Shown: positions 8,501 through 15,879 of the stretch, in pieces | Numbering within the stretch: the first letter of the stretch is position 1 | How the letters are laid out: each line of letters starts with the position of its first letter | Origin: Sinosporangium album | GTDB taxonomy: Bacteria > Actinomycetota > Actinomycetes > Streptosporangiales > Streptosporangiaceae | Assembly: GCF_900100605.1 (NCBI RefSeq) | Contig: NZ_FNCN01000015.1 | Location: 1 to 64,000, forward strand | Length of the DNA stretch: 64,000 nt | Reading direction: 5' to 3' | Program-made: the position numbers and the translations under genes | Notes under the pieces: model-generated | Seen by the model: only the letters and a program-made list of their open reading frames with translations | What the model was told of the DNA's origin: nothing | Databases searched by the model: none

Positions 8501-10357
8501 TCAGAACAGGGGTGTGGTGGCCTCCTCCTCGGCTTCGTGCCGGCTGGAGCGGCCGTGGGAGTGGTCGGCGCAGCCGCATCGGCGGCTACCGCGCTCGTGG
8601 ACGGCCTCCGCCATCGCCTCCTGCGGCATCAGCTCCTGCGGCAGCGGGCGGCCGTGGCCGTTGAGGGCGGGTTCCTCGGCGGCGGGCGCCCCGAAGGTGA
8701 GGGTGCGGGCGCCGACGGGCACGAGGGCGAGGTCGTGGGTGATGAGGATGGTCGTACGGCCGTGCATCAGCCGCCGGAGCGGCTCCATGATGCGGGCGGC
8801 GCTCGTGGGGTCGAGCCCGGTCATGGGCTCGTCCAGGATCAGGATGGGCGAATCGCGGAGTAGGGCGCGGGCGATGGCGACGCGCTGGCGCTGGCCGCCG
8901 GAGACGAGGCGGCCCCGCTGGCCCATCGGGGTGTCGTATCCCTGCGGGAGCGCCTGGATGAACTCGTGGGCGTCGGCGACGATCGCGGCCTGCACGACCT
9001 GGTCGAGGGTCGCGTCGGAGCGGCCGTAGGCGATGTTCTCCCGCACGGTCCCGGAGAACAGCAGGCTTTCCTGGTGCAGAGTGGTGATGTTCTCCCGCAG
9101 AGAGGCGGCGGTCATGTCGCGCAGGTCGACCCCGTCGATCATGATCGAGCCCGCGTCGGGGTCGTAGAACCGCAGCAGGAGCTTGGCCATGGTCGACTTG
9201 CCCGACCCGCTGGGCCCGGAGCAGGCGAGCACCTCTCCGGGGCCGACCCGGAACGACAGGTCGCTGAAGGTGGGCGTGGACCGGGCGGGATAGGTGAAAC
9301 CGACACCGGCGAACTCGACCGTGCCGCGGCTCCTGCCGAGCGCGGTCGCGCCGGCCCTGTCGGCGACGGTGGGTTTCTCGGAGAGGACCTCGATGACGCG
9401 GTCCGCTCCGGCGCCCGCCTCGGAGACGGTGAGGGCGATCTGGCCGAGCTGCTGGATCGTCGGGTACAGGTAGCCGAGGTAGGCGGCGAACGCGATCAGG
9501 CCGCCGATGGTGAGGCGCCCCTGGGTGATCTCCCACGCGCCCACCCCGATGATCGTGAGCAGGCACAGCGTCTCCAGCACCTGGACGACCGGGCCGTAGG
9601 CCACGGCGAGCCGGGCCTCGGACAGCTTCGCCCTCATCCAGGTGCGTCCCACCCTGTGGAGCCTCACGGCCTCGGCCGCCTGCCGGTTGTACGACTGAAC
9701 GAGCGCCTGGTTGGACAGGCTCTCCTCCACCACGCTGTTCATGGTGCCGTTGCTGAGCCGTTCCCGGCCGGCGGCCTTTCTGAAGCGCGAGGCGAATACT
9801 TTGGACGCGATCAGGAAGGAGGGGACGAGCGCCAGCGTGACCAGCGCCAGGTCCCACCTGATGTAGAACGCCGCGGCGGCGAAGAAGAAAACGCTGATCA
9901 CGGTGGTCACGAGCCGTACCAGACCGGAGGCGACCAGCTCCTCGATCGCCTCGATGTCGTCGGTGAGCCGCGCCATGAGGTCGCCGAGCCTGCGGTTCTC
10001 GAAGTAGTCGGGTGACAGCCCCTGCATGTGGCCGTAAACGTAGTCGCGCAACCTCAGCAGGAACCGTTCACCGGCGAGCGCGGTCAGCCACCCGCCGATA
10101 TAGGCCGCGATCCCCGCCACGACGGCCAACCCCAGCCACAGGGAGGCCGGAGCCCAGAAGGCGCCGAGATCCTGTTTGGCCAGCACCTGGTCGGTGATGC
10201 GGCCGAACAGCCAGATGGCCACCACCTCGCAGGCGGCAGCGAAGACGGCAACGGCTATCCCTATGGCGAGATACCGCCGGTTGCCCTGCATGTGCGGCCA
10301 GAACTCGCGGAAGACGTTTCTGATGGAGATTATTGGCGCCACGTTCGGTACACGCAT
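8501..10357 (-). CDS. ABC exporter half-transporter (fused membrane and ATPase domains) with a Cys/His tail
   Basis: This 618-residue type IV ABC exporter has an N-terminal six-helix membrane domain (about 28-310) and a C-terminal ATPase domain. Walker A GPSGSGKST is at 381-389, the signature LVSGGQ at 484-489 and Walker B ILILDE at 505-510. It should act as a dimer exporting lipids, drugs or peptides. The C-terminal tail is odd: residues 593-607 contain CGC followed by DHSHGRSSRH, a possible metal-binding patch. The ATG at 10357 has GGAG nine bases upstream; ATG at 10378 and GTG at 10393 are alternatives. Upstream on the same strand lie several tiny genes, including a Trp/Gly/Cys/His-rich peptide, which makes peptide or metal-linked export an attractive but unproven idea. 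Confidence 0.92.
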   Translation of the reverse strand: MRVPNVAPIISIRNVFREFWPHMQGNRRYLAIGIAVAVFAAACEVVAIWLFGRITDQVLAKQDLGAFWAPASLWLGLAVVAGIAAYIGGWLTALAGERFLLRLRDYVYGHMQGLSPDYFENRRLGDLMARLTDDIEAIEELVASGLVRLVTTVISVFFFAAAAFYIRWDLALVTLALVPSFLIASKVFASRFRKAAGRERLSNGTMNSVVEESLSNQALVQSYNRQAAEAVRLHRVGRTWMRAKLSEARLAVAYGPVVQVLETLCLLTIIGVGAWEITQGRLTIGGLIAFAAYLGYLYPTIQQLGQIALTVSEAGAGADRVIEVLSEKPTVADRAGATALGRSRGTVEFAGVGFTYPARSTPTFSDLSFRVGPGEVLACSGPSGSGKSTMAKLLLRFYDPDAGSIMIDGVDLRDMTAASLRENITTLHQESLLFSGTVRENIAYGRSDATLDQVVQAAIVADAHEFIQALPQGYDTPMGQRGRLVSGGQRQRVAIARALLRDSPILILDEPMTGLDPTSAARIMEPLRRLMHGRTTILITHDLALVPVGARTLTFGAPAAEEPALNGHGRPLPQELMPQEAMAEAVHERGSRRCGCADHSHGRSSRHEAEEEATTPLF

Positions 10358-10497
10358 GACTGGAAACTCCGAATTCATCAGGTTCCACCGCACGGCAGCC
10401 GCCGGAATATCGCGCCCACGACCGGAGAAAATTATCGGGAAATTCGAGCGCGTGACAGGCCGGGCACCCGGCGGAACACCGCTGGCACACCTTTATC

Positions 10498-10584
10498 CGG
10501 CCCGCCGGCGGCCTGTTGCCAAGCCACCGGCGGGCCGGTTCAGAACGTCCTCGCCGCCAGTCATACCGGGACTCACGGCGAGGA
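10498..10584. other. Two strong hairpins between the small peptide gene and the ABC exporter gene
   Basis: A perfect 12-bp stem CCGGCCCGCCGG/CCGGCGGGCCGG and then a perfect 10-bp stem GTCCTCGCCG/CGGCGAGGAC fill the gap between the stop at 10668 and the exporter start. They could act as a partial terminator or mRNA stabiliser, giving more peptide mRNA than exporter mRNA. No clear U tract follows on the minus strand. Confidence 0.5.
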
Positions 10585-10667
10585 CCGCTCTTTATTAGTT
10601 CCGAGTCGTGTCGGACATGGACCGGCGGCCTAGACCGCGGCTCCCACTCCGGGCGACGGTGGAATTA

Positions 10668-10793
10668 TCACCACCAGCGGTGGCAACCGCCGTGGTGACG
10701 GCGCCGGTGACAGCCGCAGCCGCCCCAGCCCCATCCGAAGCCCCAGTCGTCGTCGTCCCACCAGCCATGCCACTTGATCGCGGATCCGATCAT
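10668..10793 (-). CDS. Small Trp/Gly/Cys/His-rich peptide (41 aa), possible exported or modified peptide
   Basis: This 41-residue reading frame starts at an ATG preceded by AGGGGGT at good spacing. The composition is striking: residues 8-23 contain WHGWW, four aspartates and WGFGWGWG. Residues 26-38 contain CGCH, three arginines, HH and GGCH, and the peptide ends RWW. It has eight Trp, three Cys and five His. I know of no family that matches. It could bind metal through its CGCH/HH/CH positions or be the precursor of a modified peptide. The next gene on the strand is the ABC exporter, whose tail also carries CGC and His. Neither the function nor export has been shown; the strong ribosome site and biased composition support a real gene. 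Confidence 0.6.
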   Translation of the reverse strand: MIGSAIKWHGWWDDDDWGFGWGWGGCGCHRRRHHGGCHRWW

Positions 10794-10824
10794 TGGAGAC
10801 CCCCCTTAATTTGGGTCGGTTTCT

Positions 10825-10843
10825 TGGACTTAGTCCAGATATA
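10825..10843 (-). promoter_or_regulatory. Palindrome and promoter-like element before the 41-aa peptide gene
   Basis: A perfect inverted repeat TGGACT-T-AGTCCA (10825-10837) overlaps the minus-strand sequence TATATCTGGA (10834-10843), which looks like a -10 region. The same TATATCTGGA occurs at 11675-11684 ahead of the 28-residue peptide gene. The start codon is about 40 bases downstream. Confidence 0.5.
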
Positions 10844-10948
10844 CCACCAATTGCGACACCGTCCCCCAAGTCGACTTCAACGTCACCTAGAGATGGCTTA
10901 ATCGGTAAAGGAATGGCAATCTGAAACCTTTATCCCGAATTTATTTGT

Positions 10949-11077
10949 TTAGCCGCGATCTGTTGCGGCCTTTACGTAGGCGCGACGGACATCGACAGAA
11001 CGCCGTTCGCTTACCCCGGCGAGCCCGAAAGCGTCCTCGAAGTTGAAATCCATACGAACACTTCGAGAGGAGGGCAC
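10949..11077 (-). CDS. Candidate small protein (42 aa)
   Basis: A 42-residue frame begins with GTG at 11077, five bases after a GGAGG ribosome site, and ends in TAA. The sequence looks protein-like: an acidic/aromatic stretch MDFNFEDAFGLAGV is followed by a basic helix-like end with VDVRRAYVKAATDRG. It has no Cys and no signal peptide. It lies on the same strand between two other tiny genes. I do not recognise it. The main doubt is its length. Confidence 0.4.
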   Translation of the reverse strand: MPSSRSVRMDFNFEDAFGLAGVSERRSVDVRRAYVKAATDRG

Positions 11078-11238
11078 TCCGCCCTCCGGCACATGACCCC
11101 GCACACCGGAAACGCCTGCACACACGCCCTACGGCCCAACGAGCGGCTAGCACACCACCTGCACCGCAAGGGGAGTAGACATCAGTACCACCCAGCACAA
11201 ACACCCCGTTGCCCAGGGAAACCCCAAAAGCTCACAAG

Positions 11239-11265
11239 CCCCACGCCGGTAACACCGGCGTGGGG
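11239..11265 (-). terminator. Terminator-like hairpin
   Basis: A perfect 11-bp stem CCCCACGCCGG/CCGGCGTGGGG with loop TAACA is followed on the minus strand by a moderately T-rich run. It starts right after the stop codon of the 33-residue candidate at 11267-11368. Confidence 0.65.
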
Positions 11266-11266
11266 A

Positions 11267-11368
11267 TCAGAAGACACGGGTGCGGACGAGGCATGGGCGG
11301 CGGCTTTCGCCGTACAGCGCAGCCGGGCGGCAGAACATCATTCGGCCCTGGGAATCCGAACACGACAT
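11267..11368 (-). CDS. Candidate small Cys-containing peptide (33 aa), weak
   Basis: A 33-residue frame begins MSCSDSQGRMMFCR and contains three Cys. Its stop sits directly on the terminator hairpin at 11239-11265, which is the best argument for it. The only ribosome-site candidate is GGAG eleven bases upstream, which is far. It could equally be non-coding RNA or leader sequence between the two hairpins. Confidence 0.25.
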   Translation of the reverse strand: MSCSDSQGRMMFCRPAALYGESRRPCLVRTRVF

Positions 11369-11430
11369 CGAGAAGAATGCTCCGCCGGCCGCCCGGAGAC
11401 AGTCGGGGCGCGACCGGCGCACGGGGAAGA

Positions 11431-11471
11431 CATATGAGAGCCGGCGGGGAGGCCCCGCCGGCTCTCATATG
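11431..11471. terminator. Very long perfect hairpin after the 28-aa peptide gene
   Basis: A perfect 19-bp inverted repeat, beginning CATATGAGAGCC, is separated by only AGG. It lies 21 bases after the stop of the 28-residue peptide. Actinomycete terminators often lack a U tract, so this probably ends that short transcript. The length and perfection of the stem are unusual. Confidence 0.7.
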
Positions 11472-11491
11472 CATGGCACCAGGAAGTATCC

Positions 11492-11578
11492 CTAGTACTT
11501 ACAACAGTACTTCTTGCACTTCTTCTTTTTCTTCTTGGGCTTGCGTCTATCGAAAATGCCGGGCAGCGACATAATCAT
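11492..11578 (-). CDS. Small Lys/Cys-rich basic peptide (28 aa)
   Basis: This 28-residue frame starts at an ATG with a near-perfect ribosome site, GGAGG five bases upstream. It begins MIMSLPGIFDRRKP, continues with six consecutive lysines and ends CKKYCCKY. Ten of 28 residues are Lys and three of the last eight are Cys. A promoter-like TATATCTGGA lies about 97 bases upstream, and a perfect 19-bp hairpin follows. This gives a compact, self-contained transcription unit. I know of no matching family. It could be a cationic antimicrobial or toxin-like peptide, a metal-binding peptide or a modified-peptide precursor. The short poly-Lys codon run could in principle be a low-complexity accident, but the flanking signals argue for expression. 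Confidence 0.6.
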   Translation of the reverse strand: MIMSLPGIFDRRKPKKKKKKCKKYCCKY

Positions 11579-11863
11579 GCGAACCTCCTCACGACCGAGC
11601 CATCCCATCCAGCCCCGCGGCCCGTTCCGAGGACACGCAGGCGACGAGAAACGCTCTTTCGTTCTCGCTGACGCTCCAGATATATCAGCAGCCGACCCGG
11701 ACATCATTCAAGTCGGCCTCAACTTACCTCTGATAACGGTTTGCCCGGCAATATCAAGGCAAACTTCAACCCGAAGGACGTCTTCAGCCGTTCAACGTTC
11801 ACACCGGATCAGGAAGTTGAGGTTTAACTTATCCGGTTCAGACGGGCATTATACGCCGCGGCC
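11579..11863. other. Leader and intergenic stretch
   Basis: This holds the leader and promoter of the 28-residue peptide gene, with TATATCTGGA at 11675-11684 on the minus strand, and then about 180 bases of somewhat AT-richer DNA without a recognisable gene. It may be the decayed remainder of the DUF1152 gene next to it, but I see no residual similarity. Confidence 0.4.
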
Positions 11864-12109
11864 TCAATGTGACCGTCTTTCTGAACCCTTCGATGACCGC
11901 GTGCACCTGCCAGGCCGTTTCGGTGGTGCCGATGAGGTCCAGGTCAGGTTGGCGAAGAACACCGTCGCCCCGCGCGCGATCAGGGTCAGCGCCACCGGAA
12001 GCCCGGCGTAGACGTCGTGCCCTCCCCCCGCTCCGGCGATGAGAATCCGTTCGGCCCCCGCCAAACGGGTGAACAACGGCACGCGGTCGAGGTTCATGAA
12101 CGGCGACAC
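11864..12109 (-). pseudogene. DUF1152 family protein, truncated after about 55 residues
   Basis: The first part of this 81-residue frame matches the N-terminus of DUF1152 proteins, a Rossmann-like family normally near 300 residues: LAGAERILIAGAGGG, then GLPVALTLIARGATV and FFANLTW. After that the sequence turns into Ser/Pro/Arg-rich filler and stops, so most of the domain is missing. The GTG at 12109 overlaps the TAG of the upstream DUF998 gene, which shows that the intact ancestor was translationally coupled to it. An ATG at 12097 is an alternative start. It is most simply a decayed gene with a deleted 3' part. Confidence 0.7.
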
Positions 12110-12735
12110 TATCGCTTGCCCGATTTTCCGGGCGACTTCAGCCAGAAGCCCAGCATGGCGAGCACACCCACCTCGGTGATGACGACGAGCCGCTGGGCGA
12201 GGCCGGCGGGGATGTCCTCGTTGCTGATCTCGATGCCGAACATGCGGATGATGTACGGCATCACCACGAGCACCAGGGCGCCGGAGGCCGCCACGCTCAG
12301 GTGCCGCACCCGCCTCGCCCACCGCGAGTCGCGATAGCGGCCGGCGATCAGCAGTCCTGCGAGCGGCATGGCGATGAAGGCGACCAGGGCGGCGTACCTG
12401 TGAATTCCTCCGGACAGCGACAGCGGCAGGCCGGGAGCGTCCGTGGGGAAGGCGCCGACGAGTAGGATGCACAGCCCCCACAGCGCGACCAGCAGAGCGG
12501 CGCCGACGTCGGCTCCCCTGCGGAACGCGACCCACCCGAACAGCACGGCCCCGACGCCGAGTAGCGTCAGCGACGCTTCGAGGAGCCAGCCTTCGGCGAT
12601 GAAGGCGTACTCGCTGATCAAGGTGTGCAGCGGGCTGAGATCGGCGCCGGCGTGGAGGGTGAGCATCGCCACGCTACCCGTGATAATCGCCGTGAATCCG
12701 GCGGTGATGAGCGTCCTTCCCGAACCTGGTGCCAT
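12109..12735 (-). CDS. DUF998 family integral membrane protein
   Basis: This 208-residue protein has about six hydrophobic segments. It carries the family's typical SEYA motif after the first segment (LHTLISEYAF) and FPTD in the third loop. DUF998 proteins are multispanning membrane proteins of unknown role, often near transporters or lipid-related genes. The ATG at 12735 is chosen; the final codon overlaps the start of the DUF1152 remnant at 12109, so both were once one operon. Upstream, 12736-12947 holds no gene that I can support. Confidence 0.85.
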   Translation of the reverse strand: MAPGSGRTLITAGFTAIITGSVAMLTLHAGADLSPLHTLISEYAFIAEGWLLEASLTLLGVGAVLFGWVAFRRGADVGAALLVALWGLCILLVGAFPTDAPGLPLSLSGGIHRYAALVAFIAMPLAGLLIAGRYRDSRWARRVRHLSVAASGALVLVVMPYIIRMFGIEISNEDIPAGLAQRLVVITEVGVLAMLGFWLKSPGKSGKR

Positions 12736-12947
12736 GACATCAAAAATGGCGATCTATAGCCCGCCAAACCATCGGAGATCAGCCTTAAGCAGCCCTGATC
12801 CATCCCGGAGAAGAAGAGGGAGGCCGCAGGCCGACCCCCTAGGGAAGCTCCCCGGTTCCACCACTCTGACCTGCGCAGACGACAGGGAACGGAGGGGCGG
12901 GCCCCCTCAGGGTCGCCCATCGGGGGTAGTGCGGGCAGGGGGGGAGG

Positions 12948-13847
12948 TCAGGCGGGTTCGGCCATGTACCAGCGGGCGTGGCCATCGCCCCGGATCAAGG
13001 AGTCCAGGCGGCGGGACAGCTCCCGATAGGAGAACGGATCACTCGCGGCGTTGCGGATGTGGATGCCCACGGCATACATGTCACGGACCTCCATCAGCGT
13101 GGCGTAACCCGGCCAGGCTCGCAGGTCGCTGCCGTAGGCCGAGGCGAACGCGTCGACGTCTGCGGTGGTCAGCCCGAACCTACGCTGACCGTGATAAGTG
13201 TGGATCAGGTCCCATTCACGCGGCCCGACCGCGACCCCGTCCCAGTCGCAGAGCACCACATGGCCGTCCGAGCACCGGAGCAGGTTGTCGATCCAGGCGT
13301 CGCCGTGCAGCAGCACCGGAGCCCCCTCCCCGGTCAGGCCCGACCACGAGTCGGTCAGCTCGTCGATGCGGTGGGCGAGCCAGGACTGCTGCCGACCGCT
13401 CAGCACCTCCGATCGGATCACCGCGGCCCGCACCTCCGCCAGGGGGTCGCGGAAACGTTTGAGTGCGACAGGCGGAACCGGCAGGGTGTGAAGGCTGCGG
13501 AGAATCCTGCCGAGCTCCGTGGTGGTGGGCCGCCCGCTCGCCGGCACGTAATGCCAGAACGTCACCACCCTCCCGTCGCGGACCACCGGCTGCTCGGAGA
13601 TCTCGTCGGCGGGACGCACCGCGGGAAAGCCCTGCTCGGCGAGCCATCGCGCCACGGCCAGTACGGCGGGAAGCCTGGTCAGCGCGTCGGGTGCGGTGGC
13701 GATGCGCACCACGATCTGGTCACGCAGCTTGAACACCGCGTTGCTCCGCACTCGCAGCAGTTCCGCACCATCCGAATGAATCCCGACATCGTCACAGACT
13801 TCGCGAAGAATGGCCCACGCCCGCTCCACCAGGGAGTGGCCACTCAT
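12948..13847 (-). CDS. Aminoglycoside phosphotransferase family (APH) kinase-like protein
   Basis: This 299-residue protein belongs to the APH/choline-kinase fold. The catalytic loop reads LLHGDAWIDNLL (HGDxxxxN) and the metal-binding aspartate is in VLCDWDGVAVGPREWDL. The N-terminal lobe has RSNAVFKLRDQIVVRIA. It would phosphorylate a small hydroxylated molecule using ATP; resistance is not implied. The ATG at 13847 overlaps the TGA of the regulator gene at 13844 (ATGA), so both are translated together. This pairing with a large helix-turn-helix/TPR-type regulator recurs in actinomycetes and suggests a conserved signalling or small-molecule response unit. Confidence 0.9.
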   Translation of the reverse strand: MSGHSLVERAWAILREVCDDVGIHSDGAELLRVRSNAVFKLRDQIVVRIATAPDALTRLPAVLAVARWLAEQGFPAVRPADEISEQPVVRDGRVVTFWHYVPASGRPTTTELGRILRSLHTLPVPPVALKRFRDPLAEVRAAVIRSEVLSGRQQSWLAHRIDELTDSWSGLTGEGAPVLLHGDAWIDNLLRCSDGHVVLCDWDGVAVGPREWDLIHTYHGQRRFGLTTADVDAFASAYGSDLRAWPGYATLMEVRDMYAVGIHIRNAASDPFSYRELSRRLDSLIRGDGHARWYMAEPA

Positions 13848-15304
13848 GGGCGAATTGAGGCGGGTTGGGCGGCGACATCGGCGAGCACCTCGGCCAGACG
13901 CTTGGCGGCAGCCGTACGGCGGCGCTCGACCGGCAGGGCCCCCAGCAGAGCCCGCGCCCGCGTCACCACGATGGACGTGCGGTGTTCGGGCGGAACCTGG
14001 AGCATCGCCTGCAGCGCGAGCCTGCACGCCTCGTCGGTGTGCCCCTCCCGGAAGATGTGCGTGGCCTGGTCGAGCTGGATCAGGACCGGATCGATGGTGT
14101 ACGGCCCCAGGGCCTCAGGGTCGGGGATGCGCGTCAACTCGCCCAGTTCGATCAGCGTGCCGGTGCGGTAGAACTCCAGCCGCCGCTCGGAGAAGACGAA
14201 GGCCAGCTGCTCCAGGCCGCTGCGGGGCATCCTCGCGAAGATCTGCTCAGCCTCTGACAGCGCGATCCTGGCGGCCCCATGGTCCCCCAGTTTGGCCAGC
14301 GCCCGCGCCTCGGCCGCGGCCCCGAGCGCGGCGGGCGAACTGGGGGCGCTCCCGGCCAGCATGCGGGCCTCCCGGGCGAGGCGCAGCGTCTCGGCGAGAT
14401 CACCGTAGTGGTAGGGCAGCATCGCGTGCTGGGCCCTGACCAGGGCCCGCAGGCGCAGGTCGCCGAGGTCGTCGGAGGCCGTGCGGGCGGTGCCGTACCA
14501 CGCGTGCGCGAGATGGGTGTCGCCGAGCTTCATCAGCGCGTCGGCGGACATCAGCGCGAGCATGGTGACGGCGTTGAGCAGCCTGCGCTGAGCGACAGCC
14601 GGCTGCCGCGTCACCGCCATCCGGCGCACCTCGGAGATCTCCAGCATCAACCGGTAGAGCATCGGAAGCGGGGCGCTTTTGATGTATTGCCGGCGATAGC
14701 TGAGCACTTGCTCGTCCAGCCGGTCGAGCTGCTCCTCGCTGACCGACGACTCGGCCAGGGTCCTGTCCACCGCCTGCCGGGTGTTGTCCACCTCGACCAG
14801 CAGGCGCCCGTTCAGCGGCGTGCCGCCGCCCAGCAGCGCCTGGTGGAACAGCGCCCGCCGTTCGGTGTCCTCGTCGCGCTCCCACTGAGCGATCGGGTAC
14901 GGCTGCTCGCCGAAGCCGTCCTGCCGCGCCACCACCACGACCTTCGTGCCGCCCACATCGTCGCAGTAGTCGGCGGCGAGCCCGAGCCGTACGGCATTGG
15001 CCCGGTAGAGCCGGGACAGCAGATCGATGGTCTGCGGCCTCGGCCGCGCGCGGTTGTTCTCCCATGCGTTGAGCAGGTCGATACTCGCCCGGGGAGACCC
15101 CAGCGCATTCCGCTCGCACAGCTCCTCAAGTTCTTGTACGGCTTTGCGCGCCGACCATCCTCGCGCAAGCCTGTGGGCCTTCAGCAGGCTGGCGCCGCAG
15201 CACCCGTGGATGGCCTGGGCCGTCTGCCATAGCGACCACTGCCGATGTCCGGCCTGTTCACGCCATCGCCGCGCGCACGCGGGCGAATGCTCTCCTCGGG
15301 CCAT
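13844..15304 (-). CDS. XRE-type transcriptional regulator with a TPR-like C-terminal region
   Basis: This 486-residue protein has an N-terminal DNA-binding section. LKAHRLARGWSARKAVQEL and the SIDLLNAWENNRARPRPQTIDLL segment resemble the helix-turn-helix of XRE regulators common in actinomycetes. The remaining 350 residues are helical repeats of TPR character, rich in Ala and Leu, typical of sensory regions that bind peptides or small molecules. It is translationally coupled to the phosphotransferase gene at 12948-13847 and divergent from the small gene at 15586. An inverted repeat at 15440-15456 in the shared intergenic region is a candidate binding site. Confidence 0.88.
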   Translation of the reverse strand: MARGEHSPACARRWREQAGHRQWSLWQTAQAIHGCCGASLLKAHRLARGWSARKAVQELEELCERNALGSPRASIDLLNAWENNRARPRPQTIDLLSRLYRANAVRLGLAADYCDDVGGTKVVVVARQDGFGEQPYPIAQWERDEDTERRALFHQALLGGGTPLNGRLLVEVDNTRQAVDRTLAESSVSEEQLDRLDEQVLSYRRQYIKSAPLPMLYRLMLEISEVRRMAVTRQPAVAQRRLLNAVTMLALMSADALMKLGDTHLAHAWYGTARTASDDLGDLRLRALVRAQHAMLPYHYGDLAETLRLAREARMLAGSAPSSPAALGAAAEARALAKLGDHGAARIALSEAEQIFARMPRSGLEQLAFVFSERRLEFYRTGTLIELGELTRIPDPEALGPYTIDPVLIQLDQATHIFREGHTDEACRLALQAMLQVPPEHRTSIVVTRARALLGALPVERRRTAAAKRLAEVLADVAAQPASIRP

Positions 15305-15439
15305 GCACGCCCCTCCGCGTTCTCCCCGCCCCCTCAGTGTGGATCATCGCAGCGTCCCGCTGTCCCGTCAGATCTTTTCCCACAGGTTAATAACGGCGCA
15401 CCACCTCATGAACATCCCAGTGCAAACCGTTCCCCAGAT

Positions 15440-15456
15440 CCGTGGGGATTCCACGG
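15440..15456. promoter_or_regulatory. Inverted repeat in divergent intergenic region
   Basis: CCGTGG-GGATT-CCACGG lies between the divergent regulator and small-protein genes. It is a candidate operator for the regulator. No flanking promoter hexamers are convincing. Confidence 0.35.
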
Positions 15457-15585
15457 AAACACCCCGCGATTCCCAGAGGCTGCGCGGAACCGGAGATGGA
15501 GCGGTGTTTGCCCGTCCCACCCGGAAGACCGCAATCTGCTGTTGACAGCAACCGTCTTCACCGTTCCGCTCCAGGAGTGATCATT

Positions 15586-15879
15586 ATGACGGCACGGAGT
15601 CACGCGATGACCGCGGAGGCCGTGGATCACCTTCAGCGCCTCGCCCTGCAACTGGAGGCCCATTCCTTCAAGGTCGAGCTCACATCGCGCACCGGGCTGG
15701 TCCCCCAGCTCCGTGTGATCAATCCCGCCGCCCCGTCGGTGACCGAGGACGTCCTCGCCTGCGAGGACGACGGCGAATGGTGGTTCTGGCTCTCCTGGGC
15801 CGGCCGTATCGGCCAGGCCGAGGACGTCACCACCGCTGCCGAGCGCATCGCCAGCGTCCTCTACGTCATCAGGCGCTGA
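15586..15879 (+). CDS. Small hypothetical protein (97 aa), divergent partner of the XRE regulator
   Basis: This 97-residue soluble protein starts at an ATG with AGGAG nine bases upstream. It reads as a compact alpha/beta fold: an N-terminal helix (MTAEAVDHLQRLALQLEAH), strands around LRVINPAAP and the conserved-looking EDDGEWWFWLSW segment, and a C-terminal helix ending VLYVIRR. I have seen similar small proteins beside actinomycete XRE regulators but know no function. It lies head to head with the regulator at 13844-15304, which may control it. Confidence 0.75.
   Translation: MTARSHAMTAEAVDHLQRLALQLEAHSFKVELTSRTGLVPQLRVINPAAPSVTEDVLACEDDGEWWFWLSWAGRIGQAEDVTTAAERIASVLYVIRR

Noticed and set aside
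10068-10490. Cys-rich frame on the minus strand beginning with GTG TGC CAG CGG TGT
   Set aside because: It has two CxxC-like pairs near the start, but it overlaps most of the exporter's first domain in another frame and has no ribosome site. The Cys pattern comes from GC-rich hairpin sequence.
11181-11252. Plus-strand 23-codon frame after AAGGGGAG that would begin at ATC (STTQHKHPVAQG...)
   Set aside because: The ribosome-site spacing is good and the stop lies in a hairpin loop, but no ATG, GTG or TTG is available; an ATC start is too rare to accept without other support.
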